Shown: positions 51,987 through 61,757, numbered from the stretch's first letter. The stretch: DNA of 64,000 nucleotides from an uncultured Clostridia bacterium (GCA_937884995.1 CAKZZL010000035.1:98989-162988), one strand, 5' to 3'. Made by a program: numbers and translations. The notes: generated from the letters alone by a model not told the origin.

Positions 51987-52814
51987 ATGACTGACGAAAA
52001 AAGCAAGCTTATAGAGAAAAGTATCACAAAAAAATTCGATAAAGAGATATGGAACAGGTTTACTGCCGCAATAAATGATTATGACCTTATTCAGGAAGGG
52101 GATAAAATAGCTGTATGCATAAGCGGTGGCAAGGACAGCATGCTTATGGCAAAACTCTTTCAGGAACTCAAAAGGCATAATAAGTTCCCGTTTGAGCTTG
52201 AATATCTGCTTATGGATCCAGGCTACAGCAAAGAAAACCGCAAGCTGATAGAAGATAATGCAAAACTTTTGAATATACCGATAAAAATCTTTGAGTCCGA
52301 TATATTTGAGTCTGTCACACATGTTGACAAAAACCCATGCTATATTTGTGCTAGAATGAGAAGAGGTTATCTTTACAGCAATGCGAAAGCACTCGGGTGT
52401 AACAAGATAGCGCTCGGTCACCATTTCGATGATGTTATAGAGACAAGCCTTATGGGGATGTTATACGGAGCCCAGATTCAGACGATGATGCCGAAACTTC
52501 ACAGCACAAATTATGCGGGCATGGAACTTATACGGCCGATGTATATGATCAGAGAAAGGGATATAGAGCATTGGCGTGACTATAACGGACTGAAGTTTTT
52601 AAGATGCGCATGCAAGTTTACGGAGGATCTAGCGTCTGAAACATCTGAAGAGGAATCAAAAAGACTTGAGACAAAGAAACTTATAGCCCGGCTGAAAAAA
52701 CAAAATCCTCAAATTGATATCAATATTTTCAGAAGTATGGAAAATGTGAACATTGATACGGTAATCGGATACAAGAAAGACGGAAAGAAGCACAGTTTCC
52801 TTGAAGATTATTAA
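51987..52814 (+). CDS. ttcA: TtcA-family tRNA 2-thiolation protein
   Basis: 275-aa PP-loop ATPase of the TtcA/TtuA family, transferring sulfur to a tRNA cytidine or uridine. PP-loop SGGKDS (residues 46-51), the C-Y-I-C pair near residue 118 and a further Cys in FLRCACKF supply the [4Fe-4S] ligands typical of TtcA. GHHFDDVIETSLMGMLY is the usual DNA-like motif of the family. Cytoplasmic. Closed by a strong terminator. Which base it modifies is uncertain. Confidence 0.85.
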   Translation: MTDEKSKLIEKSITKKFDKEIWNRFTAAINDYDLIQEGDKIAVCISGGKDSMLMAKLFQELKRHNKFPFELEYLLMDPGYSKENRKLIEDNAKLLNIPIKIFESDIFESVTHVDKNPCYICARMRRGYLYSNAKALGCNKIALGHHFDDVIETSLMGMLYGAQIQTMMPKLHSTNYAGMELIRPMYMIRERDIEHWRDYNGLKFLRCACKFTEDLASETSEEESKRLETKKLIARLKKQNPQIDINIFRSMENVNIDTVIGYKKDGKKHSFLEDY

Positions 52815-52838
52815 AAATCCCCGGAGAGGGGATTTTTT
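52815..52838 (+). terminator. Intrinsic terminator of the ttcA operon
   Basis: An 8-bp stem (AAATCCCC/GGGGATTT) with GGAGA loop and a TTTTG run. Confidence 0.85.
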
Positions 52839-52864
52839 GTGTGCAGAGAAATCTGCCCATAAAT

Positions 52865-52893
52865 TTGTCTTTGTTTCAAAAATATGGTAAAAT
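52865..52893 (+). promoter_or_regulatory. Promoter of the GH25 gene
   Basis: TTGTCT, 17-nt spacer, TAAAAT with extended TG (TGGTAAAAT). Confidence 0.6.
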
Positions 52894-52935
52894 AAACTTT
52901 AATATTCATGTTTTAACAAAATTACGGAGAACATT

Positions 52936-55900
52936 ATGAGAAAAATTAAAAATCTATTTTTGAAATCTGTGACATTTCTTTTACTGCTGACGATTATCGG
53001 CCCTGTGCCGTTGCCGGCTTTTGCACAAGCAAGCCAAGATGAAATCTGGCATTATGAGATAATGGATGAAGAATATATCTCAATTGTCGATGAAGAAGGC
53101 TATTGCGCATACTACGGTAGTGAAGAAGTCCTTGAGATACCGTCTGAAATTGATGGATATATAGTTAAAGAAATCGGCCCTTACGCCTTATATAACTGCG
53201 GCATAAGCGAAATAAGCATACCGGATACAGTAACGGGCATAGCTGAAAATGCATTTGACGGAAATGATGACATTGTAATCAAATCATCATGTGGCTCATA
53301 TGTTGAAAAGTGGGCAAAAAATAAGGGATTTGAATTTCTTTCTAACAAGCACAGCTATGAAGCAGAAGGAATCTGTGTAGGTAAAGATGACGTTATTGAA
53401 GCAGGTTTTGATTTAGCAATATCTTCAAGCAATAATTCCATAGATATATGCTGGGATGAACAGGAAAATGCATCATATTATGATTTATACAGAAAAGAGG
53501 ATGACTCATCTTTTAATAAAATCGCAACTGTAATCAGCGATAATTACACAGACAATCCGACTGCTAATTCCAATGTCAGCTATTCTCTTTTAGCTTATGA
53601 CGAAAACGGCGAGTGCATCGCTTCTTCAAATACAGCCAAAATCTTTATACCTCGAAAAGCATCTCTGACAATAACCAACACAAATGCAGGTATGCAATTA
53701 AGCTGGGCAGCTGTAAACGGTGCCGACAAATATATCGTATATATGAAGAAAACTGACGGCAGCTATACAAAGCTATCTTCTCAGACTGACACGACATATA
53801 CATATGCATCCGCAGAGTCAGGCAACAAATATACATATATGGTTGAGACATATGCAGGCAAAATTAAATCTCAATCCTTGGATAAAAGCCTTATCTTTTT
53901 ATCTTCAATAAAACCGACACTCGCCATTACTGTCGATGGTGTGAACTTGTCATGGACTGCCGTTTCCGGTGCAAAAGGATATACAATATACAGAAAAGCT
54001 GCAGGAGAAAGCAAATATACGGTTCTTTCGAAAACAACACTTAAATCTTATGAAGACAAAACTGCTGTGTCCGGAACTATGTATTATTATGCCGTAAGGG
54101 CATATAACGGTTCTGTAATGGGATATTATACTGCAAGTAAAACAACTTTCCTTTCATCACCGGTTATGTCAATTAATACAAGCTTAAAGGGTGTAAATAT
54201 TCACTGGAATAAAGTCAATGGAGCAGAGGGATATTACGTATATAGAAAAGAAATCGGCGGTAAATATAAAGTTATAGCAACCGTGACAGATAACTCATAT
54301 CTCGATCCTGCAACCTTTAATGCAAAAACATATCTTTATGCTGTAAGAGCATACATAGGTACAATAAGAAGCTGCTATTACGAGGAAACTATAAAATTAC
54401 CGCCTTATGCAGGAATAGATGTCTCAAGATATAACGGGAATATAAATTTTGCAAAGGCAAAAGCAGACGGTATAGATTTTGTCATGATTCGTTGCGGCAC
54501 AAGTTACGGCCACACATATAACAAAGATATACGCTTTGATGATAATTACAGAAATGCGAAAAAGGCAGGCCTTTTGGTCGGCGCTTACTTCTATTCATAT
54601 GCTTTAACCACGGCACAGGCGAAAACAGAAGCCAACTGGTGTATGAAAATGATAGAGGGCAAGAGCTTTGAATATCCGATAGCTTTCGATATTGAAGACC
54701 ATACACAGGAAAAATTATCCATGGCCCAGCTATCCGCAATTATCAAGACATTCTGTGATACGCTTGAGGCAAATGGATATAAAGTATGTGTCTATTCTTC
54801 ACTTAACTGGTACAAGGACAAAATCAACAGCACAGTAAAAGACAGCTATGATCTTTGGGTAGCACAATGGTATAAAGAATGCACCTTAAATCATGAATAT
54901 ACTCTCTGGCAATATACAAGCAGCGGTTCAGTAAACGGTATCAGCGGCAGAGTGGACCTTGACTGGGGTTATACCGATTATGAAAAGACAATGGCCGAGG
55001 GAGGATATAACGGATACGCGAAGGATCCGGATTCTCCGAATTTGACATTGACAAATACGCTTGACGGCATTCAGCTTTCTTGGGAAGCTGTTAAGGGCGC
55101 AGGCGGATACTATATCTACAGGGGATCCGGCATAGGATATTATTCGCTTCTTGCTACAAGTTATGATGGAATAAAATATCTGGATTCAGATGTGAAGTCG
55201 GGAACAAGCTACAAATACAAGATAGTTCCGATAAACGGAGACAGCGAAACAAGCTATCCTGAAAAAACTATTGTTTGCCTTTCAACACCGGAAATAAAAC
55301 TTGCAAATGCAGTCTGGGGATCAAAAATTACATGGTCAAAAGTCGACGGCGCAAGCGGTTACTATATCTACCGAAAAGTTGAAGGCGGCTCTTATTCGAG
55401 AATCAAAAAAATAGACTCAGGCTCTGTAACGTCATATTATGATACAACTGCCGAGTCCGGAACAAAATATATATATGCAGTAAAGGCATACAGCGGTAAG
55501 ACAATGAGTGCATTTACGTACTCGGATTTATTCAGATTATCTTCTGCGAGTCTCAGCCTAACGAATACAGCAAAAGGAATAAATCTTTCCTGGACTAAAG
55601 TCAGCGGAGCAGAATCATATTACATATACAGAAAAGAAACAGACGGTTCATATTCAAGGATTGCAAAGACTTCGTCCCTTACATATCTTGATGAAACAAC
55701 AAAGAGCGGAGTAAGTTATACATATGCCGTAAGAGCATATGCAGACGGTTTCTTAAGTTCTTATGAAGAAGTTGAAATATTAAGACTGGATGCACCGTCA
55801 ATAAGTCTTAATAATAAAGAAAAAGGGATTAAGATATCGTGGGCAAAAGTTGCAGGAGCCAAAGGATATATTGTATACCGTAAAGCAGCCGGCGAAAACA

Positions 55901-56295
55901 GCTATACAAAACTGGGATCAGGTACAAATCTCTATTACACGGATAAGACAGCCAAGGCCGGTGTAACTTATACATATGCCGTAAAAGCATATAACGGGAC
56001 ATATAAGAGTGCTTATCTGGCAGCAAAAACTATACGTTTAACCGAGCCAACTTTGACTCTCAGTAATACAAAATCCGGGCCAAAGGCTCAATGGACTAAA
56101 GTCAGCGGTGCCGGTGGATATTATGTCTACAGAAAGACAAGTACAGGTTCGTATTCAAAAATTGCAACGACTAAATCGCTTTCATATGTCGACAAGACCG
56201 CAAAAAAAGGCACGAAATACACTTATGCAGTAAGAGCATATAACGGGAATGTTCGCAGCAGTTATACAGAAGTTTCTATAAAATGTGTAAAATAA
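52936..56295 (+). CDS. Secreted GH25 lysozyme embedded in nine FN3-like repeats, with BspA-type LRR
   Basis: 1119-aa exported protein. Signal peptide (KNLFLKSVTFLLLLTIIGPV, cleavage near FAQA), then a short BspA-like LRR segment (about residues 40-135: IPDTVTGIAENAFDG). Four FN3-like repeats (158-490) precede the GH25 muramidase domain (492-690) with YAGIDVSRYNG and FDIED catalytic acids and DLDWGY at its end. Five more repeats (about 695-1119) follow. Each repeat has a GYYIYRK-type core and TYAVRAY ending. It should cleave peptidoglycan at the cell surface, with the repeats binding carbohydrate or wall. AGAGAAC-like RBS (GGAGA) before ATG. Confidence 0.9.
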   Translation: MRKIKNLFLKSVTFLLLLTIIGPVPLPAFAQASQDEIWHYEIMDEEYISIVDEEGYCAYYGSEEVLEIPSEIDGYIVKEIGPYALYNCGISEISIPDTVTGIAENAFDGNDDIVIKSSCGSYVEKWAKNKGFEFLSNKHSYEAEGICVGKDDVIEAGFDLAISSSNNSIDICWDEQENASYYDLYRKEDDSSFNKIATVISDNYTDNPTANSNVSYSLLAYDENGECIASSNTAKIFIPRKASLTITNTNAGMQLSWAAVNGADKYIVYMKKTDGSYTKLSSQTDTTYTYASAESGNKYTYMVETYAGKIKSQSLDKSLIFLSSIKPTLAITVDGVNLSWTAVSGAKGYTIYRKAAGESKYTVLSKTTLKSYEDKTAVSGTMYYYAVRAYNGSVMGYYTASKTTFLSSPVMSINTSLKGVNIHWNKVNGAEGYYVYRKEIGGKYKVIATVTDNSYLDPATFNAKTYLYAVRAYIGTIRSCYYEETIKLPPYAGIDVSRYNGNINFAKAKADGIDFVMIRCGTSYGHTYNKDIRFDDNYRNAKKAGLLVGAYFYSYALTTAQAKTEANWCMKMIEGKSFEYPIAFDIEDHTQEKLSMAQLSAIIKTFCDTLEANGYKVCVYSSLNWYKDKINSTVKDSYDLWVAQWYKECTLNHEYTLWQYTSSGSVNGISGRVDLDWGYTDYEKTMAEGGYNGYAKDPDSPNLTLTNTLDGIQLSWEAVKGAGGYYIYRGSGIGYYSLLATSYDGIKYLDSDVKSGTSYKYKIVPINGDSETSYPEKTIVCLSTPEIKLANAVWGSKITWSKVDGASGYYIYRKVEGGSYSRIKKIDSGSVTSYYDTTAESGTKYIYAVKAYSGKTMSAFTYSDLFRLSSASLSLTNTAKGINLSWTKVSGAESYYIYRKETDGSYSRIAKTSSLTYLDETTKSGVSYTYAVRAYADGFLSSYEEVEILRLDAPSISLNNKEKGIKISWAKVAGAKGYIVYRKAAGENSYTKLGSGTNLYYTDKTAKAGVTYTYAVKAYNGTYKSAYLAAKTIRLTEPTLTLSNTKSGPKAQWTKVSGAGGYYVYRKTSTGSYSKIATTKSLSYVDKTAKKGTKYTYAVRAYNGNVRSSYTEVSIKCVK

Positions 56296-57690
56296 TCTTC
56301 TTGAAAAGAAAAATATAAAATGTATAATGAAATTAAGGGAGGGAGCAAAGTGAACAATATGAAAAGACTTATATCATTTTCTTTGATAATTGCTCTTGTT
56401 TTTACGATTTTACCATTTAACATAATCGAATCATATGCTTTGACTACTCCGAAAACAGCTGCGGTAAATACATCTTCGGGTGTTAAGGTAAGCTGGAATG
56501 CGATTTCATCTGCAAAAGGATATTATGTCTACAGAAAAACAGGCAGCGGCAAATACAACAAGATAAAAACATTGACTTCAACGAGCTATACTGATTCAAC
56601 TGCAAAGTCAGGAACGACTTATACATATGCAGTAAGAGCATATAACTCAAGCTCACTCAGCTCATATAAAGAAAAGACAATCCTGTATTTGGAGGCACCC
56701 ATATTAAGTCTGACAAATACTACAAAAAGCTGTGTTGTAAAATGGGATGCCGTGAGTGGCGCGAAAGGATATTATCTCTACAAAAAAACAGGCACAGGTT
56801 CTTATAAGCTTATCAGCACTCAAACATCCAGAAGTTATACTGATACAAACGTAAAAAACAACACAAAATACACATATGCAGTCAGAGCATATAACGGCTC
56901 TGTAAAAGGCTCATATATAGGTAAGAGCATACTCTTTTTGGATTACCCAAAAGTAACTGTGGCAAATGCAGCAACGGGCGCTACTGTCAGCTGGGCAGCT
57001 ATAACCGGAGCAAAAGGATATTATATATACAAAAAGACTGATGACGGCTCTTATTCGAAAATTGCAACAACGACCGCCTTGACATATACTGACACAGATG
57101 TGAAAGACGGTACAAAATATACTTATTGTGCAAGAGCATATTATGGAACAAGTATGAGTTCTTATGCAGGTAAGTCACTTATCCGTTTGTCAAATCCGTC
57201 AATATCTGTTGTCAATGACACATCGGCAGTCAGAGTAAGCTGGCCAAAGATAAGCGGGGCGGAAGGCTATTATGTTTACAGAAAGCTATATGGCGGTTCA
57301 TATACTAAAATAGCCAGTGTGAGCGGCGCAAGTTATACGGACACAGATGTCAGTTCCGGCAGCAAGTATACATACACAGTAAGAGCATATAAAGGAAGCT
57401 GCTTAAGTTCATTTACGGGCAAAAGCATTGTTCACCTTCCTGCAACAACAGCATCGGTCAGCGCAACTGATAATGGTGCAGTTTTGAAATGGACAGCAAT
57501 TAAGGGCGCTTCAGGATACAATATATACAGAAAGACAGACTCGGCAGCATATGAAAAAATAGCGACTGTGACTTCAACAAGCTATACTGACACCGAAATT
57601 GTCTTTGGCGCTACGACACAATACAAGGTGCTGGCATATAAAGAAAGTTATGAGGGCAAAAGCAATATTGTATCTATCAAATACACGAAT
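53410..57690 (+). repeat. FN3-like coding repeats in two adjacent genes
   Basis: About 14 units of about 85 residues: nine in the lysozyme and five in the next protein. Cores look like S-W-x-x-V-x-G-A-x-G-Y-Y-x-Y-R-K and T-Y-A-V-R-A-Y. DNA similarity between units is high, with tatgcagtaagagcatata-type stretches repeated, so units were probably expanded by recombination. Confidence 0.82.
56301..56328 (+). promoter_or_regulatory. Promoter of the FN3-CAP gene
   Basis: TTGAAA, 16-nt spacer, TATAAT. It overlaps the first ATG of the ORF, which excludes that start. Confidence 0.6.
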
Positions 57691-58086
57691 AATAAAAATC
57701 AGAGATTTGAAAAACAATTGCTTAATGCAATCAATGACTTAAGAAAAAGCCAGAACATAGAAGGCGAATATGTATGGAGTGATGAACTCACTGAATGCGC
57801 TGCAGTCAGAAACAGTGAAATAGTTGAAGAATATTCACATTTCAGACCCGATGGTGAGATTTGGGACGAAGTCCTTGATGATTATGATTATTTAAAATGC
57901 GCTGAGATCATATATAAGACACCAAGCAGTTCATCCAATCCTTATACAGTCGTTTCACTCCTGAAAAACGACAAGGCGGCTAAAGAAATCATGCTTGATG
58001 AACAGTATAGTGAATACGGAGCAAGTATATATTATGATGAAAACTCAGGCTATTATTATATAAGCATAATTGTAGTTTATCAATGA
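56350..58086 (+). CDS. Secreted protein with five FN3-like repeats and C-terminal CAP domain
   Basis: About 578 aa. Signal peptide (KRLISFSLIIALVFTILPFN, ending near ESYA). Five FN3-like repeats (about residues 25-450) close in sequence to those of the lysozyme. Then a short CAP/SCP-like domain with EKQLLNAINDLRKSQ, EEYSHFRPDGEIW and IYYDENSGYYYISI. CAP proteins bind lipids or act as proteases; function here is not known. GTG at 56350 fits AGGGAGG best; ATG at 56359 also gives a good signal peptide. Wall association is inferred from the repeats. Confidence 0.83.
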   Translation: MNNMKRLISFSLIIALVFTILPFNIIESYALTTPKTAAVNTSSGVKVSWNAISSAKGYYVYRKTGSGKYNKIKTLTSTSYTDSTAKSGTTYTYAVRAYNSSSLSSYKEKTILYLEAPILSLTNTTKSCVVKWDAVSGAKGYYLYKKTGTGSYKLISTQTSRSYTDTNVKNNTKYTYAVRAYNGSVKGSYIGKSILFLDYPKVTVANAATGATVSWAAITGAKGYYIYKKTDDGSYSKIATTTALTYTDTDVKDGTKYTYCARAYYGTSMSSYAGKSLIRLSNPSISVVNDTSAVRVSWPKISGAEGYYVYRKLYGGSYTKIASVSGASYTDTDVSSGSKYTYTVRAYKGSCLSSFTGKSIVHLPATTASVSATDNGAVLKWTAIKGASGYNIYRKTDSAAYEKIATVTSTSYTDTEIVFGATTQYKVLAYKESYEGKSNIVSIKYTNNKNQRFEKQLLNAINDLRKSQNIEGEYVWSDELTECAAVRNSEIVEEYSHFRPDGEIWDEVLDDYDYLKCAEIIYKTPSSSSNPYTVVSLLKNDKAAKEIMLDEQYSEYGASIYYDENSGYYYISIIVVYQ

Positions 58087-58117
58087 GTTTTTGATTTCAA
58101 GTGATATATATAAAAAT

Positions 58118-58154
58118 GACTGCATTCCGGTCAATACGGATGCAGTCTTTTTTT
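58118..58154. terminator. Terminator between the FN3-CAP and pflA genes
   Basis: A GACTGCAT/ATGCAGTC stem with CCG/CGG extension and a TTTTTTT run on the plus side; the minus side is followed by ATTTTTAT, so it may act in both directions. Confidence 0.85.
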
Positions 58155-58171
58155 ATCTGATTTAGCTTTTG

Positions 58172-58888
58172 TTATTTATTTGCCTTTATGGAATTATTAA
58201 GATAATTTTGAAGTTCTAACAGTTTCTTTTGATCCAGAGGCGGACAATCCGATAAAGGATTGTCTATGTTTAATTTTTCATATTTGAAAAATCCCATGGT
58301 GTGGAAAGGCAGAAGTTCATATTTTTCATAGTTAAAATCCTTTGTCAGTTCAAGATACTTATCTATATCAGACTTTTTGTCGTTGATTCCCGGAACAATG
58401 ACTGTGCGAAGCCACAACGCTATATTATTTTGCGTGCAAAAGCGTCCGACATTCATGAACTTATCAAAATCCCCACCACAATATTTTGAATAATCATAAG
58501 GGCTGTGGAACTTTATATCCAAAATCACAAGATCCGCATGCAAAAGGGCATCTTTGACATCGTTTGTAAGATCAACACTTCCGGATGTATCCAGAGTGTA
58601 AGTTATTGATTCGCTTTTAAGCATGGGATATATCTCATTAATGAAGTTTGCATGAAGAAGCGGCTCACCGCCGGAAAAAGTAACACCGCCGCCGTTCTTG
58701 AAATAGGGCTTGTATCTTTTTACTTTATTGAAGATTTCTTCCGCACTGTAGTCATTGCCTGATTTTTGCCAGCTGTCAGGATTGTGACAATAAATGCAGC
58801 GCAGGGGACATGATGTGAAAAACAAGGCATAGCGCAGACCTTTACCGTCAACTGCAGCCATTGATTCAAATGAGTGTATATCTGCCAT
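58172..58888 (-). CDS. pflA: Pyruvate formate-lyase-activating enzyme
   Basis: 238-aa radical SAM glycyl-radical-enzyme activase. The cluster motif C-x3-C-x2-C is CPLRCIYC (Cys27, 31, 34), followed by GGGVTFSGGEPLLHANF. It uses S-adenosylmethionine to put the glycyl radical on PflB, under anaerobic conditions. ATG at 58888 with AAAGGA upstream is preferred to TTG at 58903. A perfect 10-bp stem-loop lies between pflB and this gene. Confidence 0.96.
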   Translation of the reverse strand: MADIHSFESMAAVDGKGLRYALFFTSCPLRCIYCHNPDSWQKSGNDYSAEEIFNKVKRYKPYFKNGGGVTFSGGEPLLHANFINEIYPMLKSESITYTLDTSGSVDLTNDVKDALLHADLVILDIKFHSPYDYSKYCGGDFDKFMNVGRFCTQNNIALWLRTVIVPGINDKKSDIDKYLELTKDFNYEKYELLPFHTMGFFKYEKLNIDNPLSDCPPLDQKKLLELQNYLNNSIKANK

Positions 58889-58907
58889 AAATATTCCTTT
58901 CAAAAGT

Positions 58908-58931
58908 TTAGCACTGCATCGGCAGTGCTAA
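58908..58931 (-). promoter_or_regulatory. Perfect hairpin in the pflB-pflA gap
   Basis: A 10-bp perfect stem (TTAGCACTGC/GCAGTGCTAA) with a 4-nt ATCG-type loop, directly after the pflB stop. Weak T-run (ACTTTTG); likely an attenuator or RNA-stability element lowering pflA expression. Confidence 0.65.
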
Positions 58932-58935
58932 TTTT

Positions 58936-61179
58936 TCACATTGCTTGATGGAATGTTCTTGCTATTACCTCTTCCTGCTTGTCACGTGTAAGTTTGTTGA
59001 AATTAACTGCATAACCTGAAACTCTAATCGTAAGTGAGGGATAGAGAGTGGGATCGTTCATTGCGGCAACAAGCTTTTCACGGTTTAAGACATTGACATT
59101 TAAATGATGTGCATCCTGCTCGAAATATCCGTCAAGCATCGTAACAAGATTATCAATTCTGTTATCTTCATCCTTACCCAAAGCTTCGGGTGTAATTGAG
59201 AAGGTATTTGATATTCCGTCCTGGCAGCATGCATAGTTAAGTTTTGCAACAGAGTTAAGAGAAGCAAGAGCACCTTCACAATCTCTGCCATGCATTGGAT
59301 TTGCACCGGGAGCAAAAGGCTCGCCGGCTTTTCTTCCGTCGGGTGTTGCTCCTGTCTTTCTGCCGTACATAACATTTGATGTAATAGTCAGTATGGAGAG
59401 TGTGTGTTTAGCCCCTCTGTATGCCGGTGTCTTGCAAAGCTCTTTATAGAAAAACTCAATTAAGTTCTTGCCTAAAAGGTCAACTCTGTCATCATCGTTT
59501 CCATATTTCGGATAATCACCTTTTATTTCAAAATCGGTGATAAGTCCTCTGTCATCCTTTATTGCTTTTACTTTTGCATACTTTATGGCAGAGAGCGAAT
59601 CCACTGCAACTGAAAATCCGGATACACCGAATGCCATCAGTCTTTCAACATCTGTGTCATGCAACGACATCATAAGTCTTTCATATGCATATTTATCATG
59701 CATATAATGTATAATATTCATTGTATTGACATAAAGTTTAGCAAGCCATTTCAAGTACTCTTTGTATGCTGTATAAACTTCATCGAAATCAAGTATTCCT
59801 TCCTCAAATGCAGGACTCTTCGGGGCTATTTGTTCGCCCTGGATTTCGTCTCTGCCTCCGTTTAATGCCATAAGAAGAATTTTCGCAAGGTTACATCTTG
59901 CACCGAAGAATTGCATTTGTTTGCCCATCTTCATTGCTGAAACGCAGCATGCTATTGCATAGTCATCTCCATACATTCTTCTCATAACATCGTCATTTTC
60001 ATATTGGATAGAATCTGTGTCGATGCTTACTTTAGCGCAGAATTCCTTAAAGTGCTGCGGAAGGCGCTCTGACCAAAGGACCGTAATGTTAGGCTCTGCG
60101 GATGAACCAAGGTTATATAAAGTCTGCAAAACTCTGTAGCTGGTCTTTGAAACCATGTGCTTTCCTTCACCCGTAACACCTGCAAGCGCGATGGTTACCC
60201 AGACAGGGTCTCCTGCAAAGAGATCGTTATACTCGGGAGTCCTCAAATGCCTTACAAGACGAAGCTTTATTACAAGGTCATCTATAAGTTCCTGAGCATG
60301 AATCTCATCCAGAATTCCTTTTTCTATATCTCTTTGAATATATATATCTATAAACTCAGCAATTCTTCCTATGGAATTTGCAGCACCGTTTTGTTCTTTG
60401 ATGGCGCCCAGGTATCCGAAATAAAGCCACTGAATTGCCTCGTATGCATTCTTTGCCGGATTTGAAATATCGCATCCATAGCTGAGAGCGAGACTCTTAA
60501 GCTGAACCATAAATTCTATTTGTCTTGCAAGGTCTTCAAGAAGCCGGATGGTTTCGTCATCAAGTATATCCTTATTGCCAAGCTTGTCCTTGTCCTCTTT
60601 CTTTTGCTCTATAAGATAGTCCATGCCGTAAAGGGCGATTCTTCTGTAGTCACCTATGATTCTTCCTCTCGCATATGCATCCGGAAGCCCGGTGAGGATA
60701 CCGGCATGACGTGCCTTTTTCATTGTGTCAGTATATGCTCTGAAAACACCGCTGTTATGAGTCGTTCTGTATAAGAATTCATCTTTGATTTTATCTGAAA
60801 TCTCATATCCATATGCCTGGCATGCCTGTATGGAACTGCGAAATCCTGAGAAGGGGGAGACACCCCTCTTCAAGGGGGCATCAGTCTGCAGACCTTTTAT
60901 GATATCTGTGTCTTTATCTACTACATAGCCGGGGTCATGGGTAAGGAGAGTAAGGACTTTGCTTGTGTCAACATCAAGAACTCCGCCTTTTTCATTCTCG
61001 GCAATTAGAAGTTCATGAACTCTTTTCATTTCTTTTTCAGTCCTCTCAGTAGGACCTTGAAGAAATGATGCATCTCCGTCGTATGCTGTGTAATTAGCTT
61101 TGATAAAGTTGGAAAGATTTATTTCATCTGTCCATACACCTTCGTTGAAGCCATCCCATTCTTTTCTTAATTGTGACAT
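58936..61179 (-). CDS. pflB: Pyruvate formate-lyase (formate C-acetyltransferase)
   Basis: 747-aa glycyl radical enzyme converting pyruvate and CoA to acetyl-CoA and formate. Adjacent catalytic cysteines lie in [20 protein letters not shown] near residue 411, and the radical Gly722 is in RVSGYAVNF. Near the usual length of about 750 residues. The start overlaps the DUF134 leader by a short gap of 12 bp with AAGGAG. Central anaerobic fermentation enzyme. Confidence 0.98.
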   Translation of the reverse strand: MSQLRKEWDGFNEGVWTDEINLSNFIKANYTAYDGDASFLQGPTERTEKEMKRVHELLIAENEKGGVLDVDTSKVLTLLTHDPGYVVDKDTDIIKGLQTDAPLKRGVSPFSGFRSSIQACQAYGYEISDKIKDEFLYRTTHNSGVFRAYTDTMKKARHAGILTGLPDAYARGRIIGDYRRIALYGMDYLIEQKKEDKDKLGNKDILDDETIRLLEDLARQIEFMVQLKSLALSYGCDISNPAKNAYEAIQWLYFGYLGAIKEQNGAANSIGRIAEFIDIYIQRDIEKGILDEIHAQELIDDLVIKLRLVRHLRTPEYNDLFAGDPVWVTIALAGVTGEGKHMVSKTSYRVLQTLYNLGSSAEPNITVLWSERLPQHFKEFCAKVSIDTDSIQYENDDVMRRMYGDDYAIACCVSAMKMGKQMQFFGARCNLAKILLMALNGGRDEIQGEQIAPKSPAFEEGILDFDEVYTAYKEYLKWLAKLYVNTMNIIHYMHDKYAYERLMMSLHDTDVERLMAFGVSGFSVAVDSLSAIKYAKVKAIKDDRGLITDFEIKGDYPKYGNDDDRVDLLGKNLIEFFYKELCKTPAYRGAKHTLSILTITSNVMYGRKTGATPDGRKAGEPFAPGANPMHGRDCEGALASLNSVAKLNYACCQDGISNTFSITPEALGKDEDNRIDNLVTMLDGYFEQDAHHLNVNVLNREKLVAAMNDPTLYPSLTIRVSGYAVNFNKLTRDKQEEVIARTFHQAM

Positions 61180-61191
61180 GCCCTTATCTCC

Positions 61192-61554
61192 TTATATCTT
61201 ATCGTTTTCAATATTTTTTAATATCGGGCAGTTTGCTTTACTGCCGTTTCCGTAGCAAAGACTATTGTATTCGCACACAAAAACATCCCCGCCGCTTATG
61301 TTAATTGCCTTGCCATATACTACGGCGTCGGCTATTTTGCTCCTTGCAGACTCATAAATGGCTGCAACTGTTGATCTTGCAACTCCCATATGCTTTGCAC
61401 ACTCCTGCTGGTTGTAATCCATCTTGTCTATAAGCCGGAAAGCTTCATATTCATCGATGCTGAGATTAACAGTCTCTGCATAATCTCCAAAAGGTGTAAA
61501 ACCCAGCACTTTTGGGTATGCACATATACGTCTGTTTTTACATGGCCTTGCCAT
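61192..61554 (-). CDS. DUF134 family DNA-binding protein
   Basis: 120-aa predicted regulator of the DUF134 family. It opens with MARPCKNRRICAYP and has ETVNLSIDEYEAFRLIDK, a family hallmark, and a sigma70-r4-like helix-turn-helix (residues 46-70, NQQECAKHMGVARSTVAAIY). A Cys cluster in the C-terminal segment (C94, C100, C109), plus C5 and C11, could bind a metal. First gene of an operon with pflB (12 bp later) and pflA. Direct control of pfl is inference from this position and the palindrome in its promoter. Confidence 0.86.
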   Translation of the reverse strand: MARPCKNRRICAYPKVLGFTPFGDYAETVNLSIDEYEAFRLIDKMDYNQQECAKHMGVARSTVAAIYESARSKIADAVVYGKAINISGGDVFVCEYNSLCYGNGSKANCPILKNIENDKI

Positions 61555-61575
61555 TTAATCACCGCCTATACCTTA

Positions 61576-61604
61576 ATTATATATAAGTTATTGACATATG
61601 TCAA
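61576..61604 (-). promoter_or_regulatory. Consensus promoter of the DUF134-pflB-pflA operon
   Basis: Perfect TTGACA, 17-nt spacer, TATAAT on the minus strand, ending 21 nt before the DUF134 ATG. The -35 lies in the palindrome. Confidence 0.82.
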
Positions 61605-61609
61605 TAACT
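61586..61609. promoter_or_regulatory. Perfect 24-bp palindrome overlapping the pfl promoter -35 (candidate operator)
   Basis: Two 12-nt halves (AGTTATTGACAT/ATGTCAATAACT) join without spacer. It covers the -35 hexamer and upstream part of the spacer. The site looks like an operator for a dimeric repressor, DUF134 itself being the obvious candidate. Confidence 0.8.
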
Positions 61610-61757
61610 ATTTAGGAACTGGCGAGTTTATAAAAAACTTTTAAAAATATTTTTTCTTTAGTTATACTTTAGGTTCCGTATATATAATGAAATCAAGATA
61701 AATAAAGAACACATCAATTTAATTGTTTTTCATAAATTTTTTCTCCTTTCAAAAACT

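Noticed and set aside
53410..57690. Periodic DNA repeats resembling an array
   Set aside because: Period about 255 bp, in frame and coding for FN3-like units; no spacer-repeat structure and no cas genes, so not CRISPR.
61610..61757. Search for a small RNA or peptide in the gap upstream of the DUF134 gene
   Set aside because: Nothing beyond A+T-rich DNA; no promoter-terminator pair facing the same way and no frame with a good RBS.
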